Below are positions 37,818 to 48,714 of a stretch of 64,000 nucleotides of DNA, piece by piece. The notes below the pieces were generated by a model, which had not been told where the DNA came from, made no database searches, and saw nothing but the letters and a program-made list of their open reading frames with translations. Position numbers and translations under genes: made by a program. Within the stretch, counting starts at the first letter, position 1. The number at the start of each line of letters is the position of its first letter. Location of the stretch: assembly GCF_024518675.1 (NCBI RefSeq), contig NZ_JANIGL010000008.1, positions 1-64,000 of the forward strand, read 5' to 3'. The stretch is from Pseudoalteromonas shioyasakiensis. GTDB lineage: Bacteria; Pseudomonadota; Gammaproteobacteria; Enterobacterales; Alteromonadaceae.

Positions 37818-37905
37818 GTTAGTCCCTTAGTTGTTATTAAGTTAGTTATTGAAATTACAATTTAAGTAACCATATCTATACCCTATTGCACAAAAAGAAT
37901 CCAGC

Positions 37906-39775
<1,870 letters not shown>

Positions 39776-39780
39776 AAATA

Positions 39781-39816
39781 ATCTCAATCACCAGCTAATA
39801 AACAAGTGATTGAGAT
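39781..39816. terminator. Hairpin between convergent genes
   Basis: ATCTCAATCAC and GTGATTGAGAT form a perfect 11-bp stem with a 14-nt loop. It lies just after the heptamer array and 16 bp before the stop of the OmpA-like gene. No strong U tract follows on either side, so termination would be modest. Confidence 0.45.
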
Positions 39817-39832
39817 AAATAAATGCAAATAA

Positions 39833-40465
39833 CTAGCCTTCGGTATTTGGTACAATTTGAATTTCTACACGGCGGTTTTGCGCGCGGCCGTTAGCATTGT
39901 CGTTACTGGCGATTGGTTGAGTTTCTCCATAACCGCGAGTGCTAATACGCCCTGCTAGGATTTGCTGGTTCACTAAGTAACTTTTCACACTTTGTGCACG
40001 CTGCTCAGATAACGTCATATTGTAGCTATCTTTGCCTACACTATCAGTGTGTCCTTCAATACTAAGGAAGGTTTTTTCATATTTGTTCATTACTTTAGCA
40101 ATCGCATCTAAGGTGTTATGAAAGCCTGATGAAATGTACGATTGATCAGTAGCAAAGGTAATATTTGACGGCATAACTAAGCGCAAATTGTCACCTTCAC
40201 GAACAATTTCAACTCCAGAGCCGGCAAGTTCATCGCGAAAAGCTTGCTCTTGCTTATCCATATAGTCGCCAACGGCAGCACCCGCTAAAGCACCTATTGC
40301 AGCACCTATGAAAATACGTTTATCATCATGGTCACCGGTTGCTTTACCCAGTACCGCACCTGTTGCAGCACCAATACCTGCGCCCATGCCAGTATTGTTG
40401 GTTTCACAACCTGTCAGTAATACGCCTACGATTGTCGCTGTTAGTAGTGGTTTAGTTAACGTCAT
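39833..40465 (-). CDS. OmpA-family lipoprotein with glycine zipper (YiaD-like)
   Basis: The start MTLTKPLLTATIVGVLLTGC (210 residues) has AAGGAG upstream; a longer frame exists but has no such site. The lipobox LTGC gives an outer-membrane lipoprotein. A glycine-zipper region (GAGIGAATGAVLG, GAAIGALAGAAVGDYMD) precedes a C-terminal OmpA peptidoglycan-binding domain with FATDQSYI, IEGHTDSVGKDSYN and LSEQRAQSVKSYL. This is the layout of E. coli YiaD. It probably ties the outer membrane to the cell wall. Confidence 0.92.
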   Translation of the reverse strand: MTLTKPLLTATIVGVLLTGCETNNTGMGAGIGAATGAVLGKATGDHDDKRIFIGAAIGALAGAAVGDYMDKQEQAFRDELAGSGVEIVREGDNLRLVMPSNITFATDQSYISSGFHNTLDAIAKVMNKYEKTFLSIEGHTDSVGKDSYNMTLSEQRAQSVKSYLVNQQILAGRISTRGYGETQPIASNDNANGRAQNRRVEIQIVPNTEG

Positions 40466-40541
40466 GGTAACTCCTTGCCTATAAATACTCATTTACCAAC
40501 AAGTATGCAAAGCTATCCATGAACAAACCATGAAGAATCAG

Positions 40542-41330
40542 TTAAAAGCCCAGCGACTCTCGATCTACGGCGGGTAATTTATAAGGTGCCACGAGCTTCG
40601 TTAATTCGCCACTATCAGCCAACTTTTTTAGTTGCTCATCAATACGTTTAGCCAAATCAGTATTATGAAACGATTGGCTTAGAGCAAGGTAACCATAGAT
40701 TGTGTCGCTGTGACGGTAGTCCATTTTCACTAGTTTATTGATAGGTTGGTTTAATACACTCATGGCATGATCTGTGGTGCTTTCAATTCCTATAACAAGG
40801 TCCACTCGACCTTTTACTAATAAATCAATGGCTGTATTTTCTGTCAGCACTGGAACTTTAATTAACTTATCGTCCTCATTAAAGCGCTTAAAATATGCAG
40901 CTCCACGCATAATGGCTATTTTCTTTCCATACAAGTCATCGTAGCGCTTAATTTCTAACTGACTTTCATGGCGCGCATAAAACACAAATGATGAGGTAAT
41001 TACCATATAAGGAGGGGTTACAAAGTGCATCAATTGCTGGCGTTTAGGGGTAAGGATTAACCCTCCCATTGCGTTGACTTCACCTTGCTCAAGCATTCTG
41101 ATACAACGAGAAAATGGACAACCAACTAACTCTAATTTAAACCCAAGCTGTTGCTGTATTTCCTGAAAAATATCAACAATTGCACCGCTGATTTCACCAT
41201 CCTCAGATATTTGGCTATAAGGAGGGCCATGATCAACCGCTAACGACACCTTAGTAGTCGGTGCGCTGGTCTGAGCCTCAATGCTAAACGAACACATAAG
41301 GGCTAATAAAATGTGCACAATAGATCGCAT
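40542..41330 (-). CDS. Periplasmic amino-acid-type solute-binding protein (SBP_bac_3)
   Basis: The 262-residue product has a signal peptide (about residues 1-19) and a family-3 binding fold: GPPYSQISEDGEISGAIVDIFQ, then GKKIAIMRGAAYFKRF and LVKGRVDLVIG. No transport permease or ATPase lies nearby, so this may be one of the many orphan periplasmic binding proteins of marine gammaproteobacteria, possibly with a sensory role. The ligand is unknown. Confidence 0.85.
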   Translation of the reverse strand: MRSIVHILLALMCSFSIEAQTSAPTTKVSLAVDHGPPYSQISEDGEISGAIVDIFQEIQQQLGFKLELVGCPFSRCIRMLEQGEVNAMGGLILTPKRQQLMHFVTPPYMVITSSFVFYARHESQLEIKRYDDLYGKKIAIMRGAAYFKRFNEDDKLIKVPVLTENTAIDLLVKGRVDLVIGIESTTDHAMSVLNQPINKLVKMDYRHSDTIYGYLALSQSFHNTDLAKRIDEQLKKLADSGELTKLVAPYKLPAVDRESLGF

Positions 41331-41453
41331 AACAACTTAATTTTAGCTTCGCTTCTTCTTATTGTAGACAGGTACATAAATTAAAAACCATAAAATTGTC
41401 ACTAAAATTTGTCATAATGAAATATAAAAGCAATAACAGGGAAAACCGACGCT

Positions 41454-42605
41454 ATGTTGCTCGCTATTTTTAAACAATTTTTTTTACTCGGTTGCATGAG
41501 TTTTGGCGGCCCGGCTGCTCATTTAGGTTATTTTAAACGCCACTTTGTTGACAACCTAAAGTGGTTAAACACCCAGCGCTATGCGCAACTTATTAGTTTA
41601 AGCCAAGCATTACCAGGTCCTGGTTCAAGCCAAGTCGGATTTGCCATTGGTGTTGAGCGTGGCGGCTTACTAGGTGGTATTGCTGCATTTATCGGTTTTA
41701 CGCTGCCGTCATTATTAATTATGATATTACTTGCCATTAGCGCCCATCAGTTTGACGCCATTTACTTTGCTATAATCGCCGGATTAAAATTATTTGCAGT
41801 GGTGATTGTCGCTGATGCAACACTCAGTATGGCAAAAAGCTTTTGCACAAGTTGGCTGTTAAAAGCCTTGGCGGCTTCAAGTACCTTGCTGCTCATCGTC
41901 ATACCGAACCTTGCCAGCCAAATAGCGGTTCTGGTGGTAGCAGCCAGTATTGGCGCTATTTGGCCTATGCTTAATTTAACAACCAACAACGAAACCGCAG
42001 CAACAACAAAAGCTGGCGTTAACTGGTTTGCTTTAGCGTTATTTGCTTTATTACTGCTAATCAGTTTTATGCCTTTAGGTGAAAGCGCCGCATTATTCGC
42101 ACCTTTTTATCAAGCGGGTGCGATGGTGTTTGGTGGTGGCCACGTTGTGTTGCCAATACTTCAGGCAGGCTTACCCACACTCAGCACTGAGCAGTTTTTA
42201 ACAGCTTATGCTAGTGCTCAAGCAGTACCAGGCCCTATGTTTACTATAGCGAGTTATTTAGGAACACAGTTTGAGCACATACAGCCAGTAGTAGGCGCAC
42301 TGCTTGCCACTGCTTTAATCTTTTTACCTGGGCTGTTACTCATGTTTGCACTGCAGAGTAGTTGGTTACAATTAGCTCAACGCCCTCGCTTCGCCAGTAG
42401 TATTGCTGCACTCAATGCTGCTGTAGTTGGTTTTTTAGCGGCGGCTCTATACTCGCCAATTTGGACCTCAGCGGTGCACAATATTTGGCAGATAGCGCTG
42501 GTAATCGCTGCATTTGCTTGGCTGAGGTTGGCAAAGCCACCGATATGGTGGCTATTAGTTGGTTTTATTATGATTGGTCTTGGGCAGCATTATTTGCCAC
42601 TTTAA
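41454..42605 (+). CDS. chrA: Chromate efflux transporter, long-chain CHR family
   Basis: The 383-residue inner-membrane protein has the two homologous halves of a long CHR transporter. The first half has MSFGGPAAHLGYFKRHFV and LPGPGSSQVGFAIG; the second has MVFGGGHVVLPILQAG and AVPGPMFTIASYLG. The family exports chromate in exchange for protons. No chrB-like regulator is nearby. Its 3' end overlaps the convergent MscS-type gene by 38 nt. Confidence 0.92.
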   Translation: MLLAIFKQFFLLGCMSFGGPAAHLGYFKRHFVDNLKWLNTQRYAQLISLSQALPGPGSSQVGFAIGVERGGLLGGIAAFIGFTLPSLLIMILLAISAHQFDAIYFAIIAGLKLFAVVIVADATLSMAKSFCTSWLLKALAASSTLLLIVIPNLASQIAVLVVAASIGAIWPMLNLTTNNETAATTKAGVNWFALALFALLLLISFMPLGESAALFAPFYQAGAMVFGGGHVVLPILQAGLPTLSTEQFLTAYASAQAVPGPMFTIASYLGTQFEHIQPVVGALLATALIFLPGLLLMFALQSSWLQLAQRPRFASSIAALNAAVVGFLAAALYSPIWTSAVHNIWQIALVIAAFAWLRLAKPPIWWLLVGFIMIGLGQHYLPL

Positions 42606-43827
42606 CGGTGGGCTTTATTCCCGTTGTTCCATTTATCGCAGGGCTGAACTGCCCTGTGACACTTTGGTAAGGACGTAAATCAAACAGCGGCAATACCGCA
42701 AGTAGATGGTCCATTATTTCAGCTTGCAAGTGTTCAAACGATATCCAGCGCTTATCTTCACTAAAACAATAAAACTCAATAGGTAAACCATGATTTAGTG
42801 GCTGAAGCTCACGCACCATAAGCGTTAAAGAGGTGTTTATTTTCTCATGTTGCTTTAAATAGCCTTCGGCGTAACGACGAAACAAGCCTAAGTTTGATAC
42901 CGGATCTGGCAAACTATTCATTTTAATAAAGTCTTTTAGGGCAATTGTTTGACCAATCGTTTTAGTAAGCTCTTCATCAGCTAAGCGAATACTATTCATA
43001 TCAATATTAAGGGAGCGTTTAATACGGCGGCCGCCAGACTCCTGCATACCACGCCAGTTTTTAAACGAACCCGCTACCAACATGTAAGTAGGAATAGTCG
43101 TAATAGTATTATCCCAGTTACGCACCTTAACTGTGTTTAGCCCTAAGTCGATAACTTCACCATCGGCACCGTAATTATCAACTTGAATCCAATCTCCGTA
43201 TGTCACTAAGCGATTGGCAGCGATTTGAATACTCGCAACAAAGCCGAGAATCGTGTCTTTAAATACGAGTAGGGTAACCGCAGCAATGGCACCAAAGCCA
43301 GATAAGATATAGGTGGGAGACTTTTCCAGCACAATACTGACGATTAAAATCGCACAGATCATAAAAGTAATTAGTTTAACAACCTGAATCAACCCTTGTA
43401 TTGGTACTTCACGGGCAAATTCTAATTGGTTATAAATAGCGCCAGCAATACTCACAATACTACTTATGATAAAACCAACATGAATGATCAACAGTGTTTG
43501 ACCTATGGTTTTAAATACTTCGGCGGCAAATTCACCAACCGGGTAAACACTGTCAAACGTCGCTAAAAACAACACACAGCAAAGCATGCCTGCAAAACGA
43601 CGATTAAGCTTTGTTAGCAGTGGCGAAAGTATGCCAATGCGTTCAGGAGAGAGTTTAGTGACCACCGCCTGAATTCCCGGCAACATTAAACGACGAGTAA
43701 ATAAATACACAACCAGTAATGTAGCTATACCAATTGCAGTCGCCGTTAATGAACCGAACAATTCAGCGTCAGGCATTCCTTCAAACCAAGGTGTTACTAA
43801 TTGTTGTAGGCGTGTTGGTGTCGTCAC
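42568..43827 (-). CDS. MscS-family mechanosensitive channel, YbdG type
   Basis: The 419-residue product starts at GTG in a GTGA overlap with the upstream acyltransferase, with AGGAG about 11 nt ahead. Five hydrophobic segments precede the MscS pore and beta domain (VLVFKDTILGFVASIQIAANRLVTYGDWI-type region, about residues 185-215). Length and the DWIQVDNYGADGEV stretch fit E. coli YbdG, a channel that opens under mild hypo-osmotic stress. The C-terminus is extended by about 30 residues and overlaps chrA. Confidence 0.9.
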   Translation of the reverse strand: MTTPTRLQQLVTPWFEGMPDAELFGSLTATAIGIATLLVVYLFTRRLMLPGIQAVVTKLSPERIGILSPLLTKLNRRFAGMLCCVLFLATFDSVYPVGEFAAEVFKTIGQTLLIIHVGFIISSIVSIAGAIYNQLEFAREVPIQGLIQVVKLITFMICAILIVSIVLEKSPTYILSGFGAIAAVTLLVFKDTILGFVASIQIAANRLVTYGDWIQVDNYGADGEVIDLGLNTVKVRNWDNTITTIPTYMLVAGSFKNWRGMQESGGRRIKRSLNIDMNSIRLADEELTKTIGQTIALKDFIKMNSLPDPVSNLGLFRRYAEGYLKQHEKINTSLTLMVRELQPLNHGLPIEFYCFSEDKRWISFEHLQAEIMDHLLAVLPLFDLRPYQSVTGQFSPAINGTTGIKPTVKVANNAAQDQS

Positions 43828-44747
43828 GGTAATTCAATCTCCTTATTATTGATAATTACAGCCTCTGATTTCTGTTTGCCATAAGCTAGCGCAAGCTCAG
43901 CATCTTTGTTTAACCATAACTGATTAATTGATTCTTGAAAGTGGCTTCTAAACTGACTATCTTGCTGATAATTACCTAATAGCTCTGCACGTACAGGCTC
44001 TAAGCAAATATTAATGGTTACTTTATTTAAGCGACCACGTAAAAAGCTACCACAAATATGATTGCTTTGCGCTTCGTACATCAGCGTTGTATTAAGGATG
44101 GCATCAAATTGCTCACCAAGCACTTCTAGTGCAAATGCCACTCCACCGGCTTTAGGTTTTAATAAATGCTGAAATGGACTTTGCTGTGCCTGATGCTTTG
44201 CCTTGGTAAAGCGCGTGCCTTCGACAAAATTAATGATAGTGGTTGGGTGACTGCGAAAGTTTCGACAACTGTGCTTAGTTCGCGCAACATCAAGACCTTT
44301 TAGTTTAGGGTTTTTCGCTAACTGCGCTTTACTGACTCGCTTCATAAATGGCATGCCCATAGCCCACGCTCCGGAGCCAATGAGCGGCACATATTTCAGT
44401 TCGTCTTTTAAAAAGAATTTAGGAGCAGGTAATACGTCGATCGCGCTCAAGACAACAATATCTAACCAACTAAAGTGGTTCGAAATCAATAAATACCAAC
44501 CGCGTTGATTTACATCACCATTAATAACTGTGGTGATTTGCGCGTTACTCAATTTTAAACCGAGCCGATTACCTCTACACCAGCCTTGATAGGCTATATG
44601 TAACAGGTTACTTATCCAAGCTAGAGGCAATACTAGTTTTATTAAACCCAATATTAATACGATGCAGCCCCACAGCAAGGTGTTGCTAAAAAGTACTAGG
44701 CCTACAATCAGGCCATTTAGCCAGTTAGGTAAAATATTTTTTAGCAT
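43824..44747 (-). CDS. YihG-type lysophospholipid acyltransferase (second copy)
   Basis: I start at MLKNILPNWLNGLIVG (307 residues), 19 bp after the upstream gene; an ATG 13 codons earlier would overlap that gene. Two hydrophobic segments are followed by acyltransferase motif I SNHFSWLDIVVL (H-x4-D) and motif III NFVEGTRF. E. coli YihG is a 1-acylglycerol-3-phosphate acyltransferase that adds polyunsaturated or other unusual fatty acids. Chain preference here is unknown. It overlaps the mechanosensitive-channel gene by 4 nt. Confidence 0.87.
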   Translation of the reverse strand: MLKNILPNWLNGLIVGLVLFSNTLLWGCIVLILGLIKLVLPLAWISNLLHIAYQGWCRGNRLGLKLSNAQITTVINGDVNQRGWYLLISNHFSWLDIVVLSAIDVLPAPKFFLKDELKYVPLIGSGAWAMGMPFMKRVSKAQLAKNPKLKGLDVARTKHSCRNFRSHPTTIINFVEGTRFTKAKHQAQQSPFQHLLKPKAGGVAFALEVLGEQFDAILNTTLMYEAQSNHICGSFLRGRLNKVTINICLEPVRAELLGNYQQDSQFRSHFQESINQLWLNKDAELALAYGKQKSEAVIINNKEIELP

Positions 44748-44766
44748 GCATGCCCGCTTTTTAAAC

Positions 44767-45645
44767 TCATTTCGCTTGTTGCTCAAGCTTGACTAATTGT
44801 TGCTCTTTTTCTTGCCACAGACGATTTAGCTCTGTTTGAAAACCAACTCTGAATTCAGAGTCACCGGTGTAATCACCGATTAACTCAGGGCTAACAGGCA
44901 ATACTTCAACGTGCACGTTGATATTTTTCACTCGACCACTGGCAAAGTCGATAAAACTTGGTATGCCATCTGGGTAATGAATCGTGACATTAACCACTTT
45001 AGAAATCTGCTCACCCATTGCTTGCATCACAAACGCGATACCGCCCGCTTTTGGCTTTAATAAATGCGGGAATGGGCTATTTTGGCGCGCATGCTTTGCT
45101 GGGGTAAACCGCGTGCCTTCAACAAAGTTAACTATGCTCACTGGCATCTCTTTAAACTTTTCACAGGCTTTACGGGTTGTTTCTAAGTCTTTACCACGTA
45201 GTTTTGGATTCTTTTTTAACTGGCTTTTACTGGTACGGGTCATAAATGGGAAATCTAAAGCCCACCACGCTAAGCCTAAAATTGGCACGTAGATAAGTTC
45301 TTTCTTCAAAAAGAAATTCAAAAACGGAATTTTACGGTTCAATAAGCGCTGCAATACTAAAATATCGACCCAGCTTTGGTGGTTAGCAATAATCAAATAC
45401 CAGTCTTTAAGTTGAACTTGCTCAAGACCCGTTACATTTAACTGATACGGTGTAAATATATTTTGATTTAATGAATTACAGCTCACCCACATAGTGGCGC
45501 ACTTTTTAGCCGCCCAACTCATCGCTTTTTGCAGTGGTTTAATTGGCAGCAATTTAATTAAGCCACAAACAAAAATAGGTATAAACCAAACCACAGTATT
45601 GAGGGTGTAAAAGAAAATACTAAAAATACAACGGATCAAAGACAT
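44767..45645 (-). CDS. YihG-type lysophospholipid acyltransferase (first copy)
   Basis: The 292-residue product is a paralogue of the next gene. It has an N-terminal membrane anchor region (about residues 5-35), motif I ANHQSWVDILVL and motif III NFVEGTRFTPAKH. Both copies share the spacing of the family, and both keep the catalytic His and Asp. Together with the second copy and the YbdG-like channel it forms an operon that could link phospholipid composition with membrane tension, an inference from order only. Confidence 0.9.
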   Translation of the reverse strand: MSLIRCIFSIFFYTLNTVVWFIPIFVCGLIKLLPIKPLQKAMSWAAKKCATMWVSCNSLNQNIFTPYQLNVTGLEQVQLKDWYLIIANHQSWVDILVLQRLLNRKIPFLNFFLKKELIYVPILGLAWWALDFPFMTRTSKSQLKKNPKLRGKDLETTRKACEKFKEMPVSIVNFVEGTRFTPAKHARQNSPFPHLLKPKAGGIAFVMQAMGEQISKVVNVTIHYPDGIPSFIDFASGRVKNINVHVEVLPVSPELIGDYTGDSEFRVGFQTELNRLWQEKEQQLVKLEQQAK

Positions 45646-45709
45646 TACTACTTAATTCCTTTTCATTAAAACTGTTCGGTGACGTATAACATATTATGCA
45701 GTATCGCAA

Positions 45710-47587
45710 TTAATCTTCAAAATAGGTATAGCCTGCAAGGCCCGCATTTAGTTCTAGTAAATACTGTGCTTTGTTACTATCGCTGACATTTAATTTTTCA
45801 ATGGTTGCAGCAAAGTTCTCAGCTAAAATCTCGCTATCATAGTCGACAAACTTTAATACATCCTTAACGCTATCACCTTTTATGGCATTAGTTAGCTGGT
45901 AGCCATTTTCGTTCAACTCAACATGCACTGAGTCTGTGTCGCCAAATAAGTTATGCAAATCGCCTAAAATCTCTTGGTATGCGCCCACCATAAACATGGC
46001 AACATGGTATTGCTGACCAGGAACATATTGCGGGATAGGTAAACTTGTTTCAATCCCAGCACCTTCTACGTATTCACGAATTTGCCCGTCTGAGTCACAG
46101 GTTATATCTTGGATAATAGCCCGTTGCGTTAATGGTTTGTCTAGGTTTTCAATTGGCATTACCGGAAATAACTGCTGAATACCCCATACATCTGGTAACG
46201 ACTGGAACAAAGAAAAGTTAACGAATAGCTTATCGGCCAGTTTTTCATTTAAATCATCAAGTACTTCACGATGGGCGCGAGCGTTACTTAAAGATGCCCG
46301 CACACGATGCAATATCGTAAAGTACAGTTGCTCTATTTTAGCCCACTCTAACATGCTTACTAAACCATGCACGTACTGATCATGCGCTTCACTAAATAAG
46401 TGCATCGCATCGTGATAAATTTCCAGTGCCATACGTGGCGTTAAGCGCTGTAAACATTGCCACATTTCATCAAGCACTAACACACTATTTGGCTCTGGTG
46501 CACTCGGGTTTAAATGATTTGGCGCTTGTTCGATATCAATCACATCAGTAATTAAAACCGCATGATGTGCCGTCAGCGCTCGCCCAGATTCAGTGATGAT
46601 TGCTGGGTGAGGTAAGTCGTGCTGCTCACATACTTCAGCAAATGCGTTAACGACATTACGAGCATATTCATCCACCGTGTAATTCATAGAACAGGCACTA
46701 CGCGAACCAGAACCTTCGTAATCCACGCCAAGTCCACCGCCTACATCAACGGTATTTAGTGGTACTCCTAATTGCGTTAATTCAGCAAAATGGCGTGAAC
46801 ATTCGCGTAATGCACGATGAATATCGCGAATATTGGCAATTTGTGAGCCAATATGAAAATGCACCATTTGCATTAAGTGCAATTTATTGTGCTGTTTAAG
46901 CACCTCAACCGCACTGAGCACTTGCCCTGCAGTTAAACCAAACTTGCCTTTTTCGCCGCCAGTATTTTGCCATTTACCTTTACCCACAGAGTTTAAGCGA
47001 ATACGAATACCAATGGCAGGTTCAATACCTAAATCATCAATTTCAGCTAGCAAGGTGGTCAATTCTGAGAGCTTTTCAACAACCACTTTTACTTTGTGCC
47101 CCATCGCTTGACCGATACAGGCCAAACGTAGAAATTCGCTATCTTTATAGCCATTACAAACAATGGTGATAGGTGATGTTGCCACCCCTAAAATCGCCAT
47201 AAGCTCAGGTTTTGAGCCGGCTTCAAGACCTACTAAGCCACTTGGGTGAGCTAATAACTTACTCACAACTGAGCGCTGCTGGTTTACTTTTATTGGATAA
47301 ACACAGGTGTACTGGCCATGATAGTCACGAGCATCGCGAGCTTTGCCAAAAGCACTGGTGAGAGTATCAACACGATTTTGCAAAATATCGGTAAAGCGCA
47401 CTAATACCGGCAAGGTTAAACCTTGCTTCTTAAACTGCTCGGTAAGCTCAGTTAATGAGATAGCCGCTTTGGACTGGTCCCCATCAGGGTAAGCCACCAA
47501 CTCGCCTTGGCTATTTATGTCAAAGTAACCATCGCTCCAGTGAGCAACATTATAGGTCGCGCGTGCTGTGTCTAAACCCCAAGTCAT
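45710..47587 (-). CDS. speA: Biosynthetic arginine decarboxylase
   Basis: SpeA converts arginine to agmatine, the first step of putrescine synthesis. The 625-residue product belongs to fold-III PLP decarboxylases; the PLP lysine is Lys100 in CVYPIKVNQQ. Further conserved parts are HFHIGSQI, DVGGGLGVDYEGS and the C-terminal SLFQSLPDVWGIQQLFPVMPI. Its length is usual for proteobacterial SpeA. It is divergent from speE, so both polyamine genes share a 200-bp control region. The usual partner speB is not seen here. Confidence 0.97.
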   Translation of the reverse strand: MTWGLDTARATYNVAHWSDGYFDINSQGELVAYPDGDQSKAAISLTELTEQFKKQGLTLPVLVRFTDILQNRVDTLTSAFGKARDARDYHGQYTCVYPIKVNQQRSVVSKLLAHPSGLVGLEAGSKPELMAILGVATSPITIVCNGYKDSEFLRLACIGQAMGHKVKVVVEKLSELTTLLAEIDDLGIEPAIGIRIRLNSVGKGKWQNTGGEKGKFGLTAGQVLSAVEVLKQHNKLHLMQMVHFHIGSQIANIRDIHRALRECSRHFAELTQLGVPLNTVDVGGGLGVDYEGSGSRSACSMNYTVDEYARNVVNAFAEVCEQHDLPHPAIITESGRALTAHHAVLITDVIDIEQAPNHLNPSAPEPNSVLVLDEMWQCLQRLTPRMALEIYHDAMHLFSEAHDQYVHGLVSMLEWAKIEQLYFTILHRVRASLSNARAHREVLDDLNEKLADKLFVNFSLFQSLPDVWGIQQLFPVMPIENLDKPLTQRAIIQDITCDSDGQIREYVEGAGIETSLPIPQYVPGQQYHVAMFMVGAYQEILGDLHNLFGDTDSVHVELNENGYQLTNAIKGDSVKDVLKFVDYDSEILAENFAATIEKLNVSDSNKAQYLLELNAGLAGYTYFED

Positions 47588-47787
47588 GGCAATTTCTTCT
47601 TAAGTTAACTGTTTCGCGGAATCGGTTATTTTAATACGTCATAACGCCCTACGCTAACAAAAATTAACCTTTAAGCCAAAGCTAGGATAAAATATTCGCT
47701 ATACTGATAAAATTTCATTGAGCAAAACGCCAACCACTGGCAGAATTGCCCCTTTTTCATACTCAACTAAAAAGTGTAGCTAGCGAC

Positions 47788-48651
47788 ATGGCAAATTTAG
47801 ATCAAAGCAAATGGTTTACCGAAATAAGCGACCGTGACGGCAGTGCGTTTTCTCTACGCATTAATAAAAAACTAGACGAAAAACAGTCGCCTTTTCAAAA
47901 AGTCGAAATGTTCGAGACCACTGACTTTGGTAATTTGATGATTATAGATGGCTGCACTATGGTTAGTAGCCGCGAAAACTTCTTTTACCATGAAATGATC
48001 AGTCACCCGGCACTATTGGCTCACCCGAATCCGAAAAATGTTGTGATCATCGGCGGTGGTGACTGCGGTACATTGCGCGAAGTACTAAAACACCCAAGTG
48101 TTGAGTCTGTAACCCAAATAGATATCGACGAAGTCGTCACCCAAATGTCGCTAAAATACTTCCCTGAGTTATGTGAAGCAAACCAAGACCCTCGTGCAAC
48201 GGTAATGTTTGATGATGGCATTAAATACATGCGCGAAGCCGCCGCAGACTCTATTGATGTGGTGATTGTTGATGGCACTGACCCAGTTGGCCCTGGTGAA
48301 GGCTTGTTCAACCATGCATTTTACACAAGTTGCTTAAATGCTCTTCGCCCAGGTGGCATCATGGTACAGCAAAGTGAGTCACCATTAATGCACATGCCAT
48401 TATTAGTTGAGATGCGTGATGCCATGACTGAAGTAGGCTTTAACGATTTGCAAACCCTGCCTTTCCCGCAACCAATTTACCCAAGCGGCCTATGGTCAGT
48501 GACACTTGCTCGTAAAGATGAAGCATTTGCAGGATTTAGAGAAGATGCCGCTAGTGAGCTTGCTCAAGGCACTGAATACTACAACAGCGGTATTCACCAT
48601 GGTGCATTAGCAACACCTAATTTTATGAAGCGTGCTTTTGAGAAAAAGTAA
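47788..48651 (+). CDS. speE: Spermidine synthase
   Basis: SpeE moves the aminopropyl group from decarboxylated SAM to putrescine. I start at MANLDQSKWFTEISDRDG (287 residues, as in E. coli) and not at the earlier TTG. The SAM-binding motif reads GGGDCGTLREV, where most members have GGGDGG; a Gly-to-Cys change that is unlikely to stop activity. The catalytic VIVDGTDPVGPGEGLF and YHEMISHPALLAHPNP are intact. It is divergent from speA and is followed by a strong terminator. Confidence 0.95.
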   Translation: MANLDQSKWFTEISDRDGSAFSLRINKKLDEKQSPFQKVEMFETTDFGNLMIIDGCTMVSSRENFFYHEMISHPALLAHPNPKNVVIIGGGDCGTLREVLKHPSVESVTQIDIDEVVTQMSLKYFPELCEANQDPRATVMFDDGIKYMREAAADSIDVVIVDGTDPVGPGEGLFNHAFYTSCLNALRPGGIMVQQSESPLMHMPLLVEMRDAMTEVGFNDLQTLPFPQPIYPSGLWSVTLARKDEAFAGFREDAASELAQGTEYYNSGIHHGALATPNFMKRAFEKK

Positions 48652-48670
48652 GTACCGAGTATAAAATAAC

Positions 48671-48696
48671 AAAAAGGGTTCGTATGAACCCTTTTT
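48671..48696. terminator. Bidirectional terminator after speE
   Basis: AAAAAGGGTTC and GAACCCTTTTT form a perfect 11-bp stem with a GTAT loop. The A and T runs let it work for speE and for the convergent barrel gene. Confidence 0.9.
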
Positions 48697-48714
48697 GCTT
48701 TTCAGCACTCAAAC

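Noticed and set aside
42568..42605. 38-nt convergent overlap of chrA and the MscS-type gene as a possible regulatory antisense element
   Set aside because: Short convergent 3' overlaps are common in compact genomes and nothing else supports regulation.
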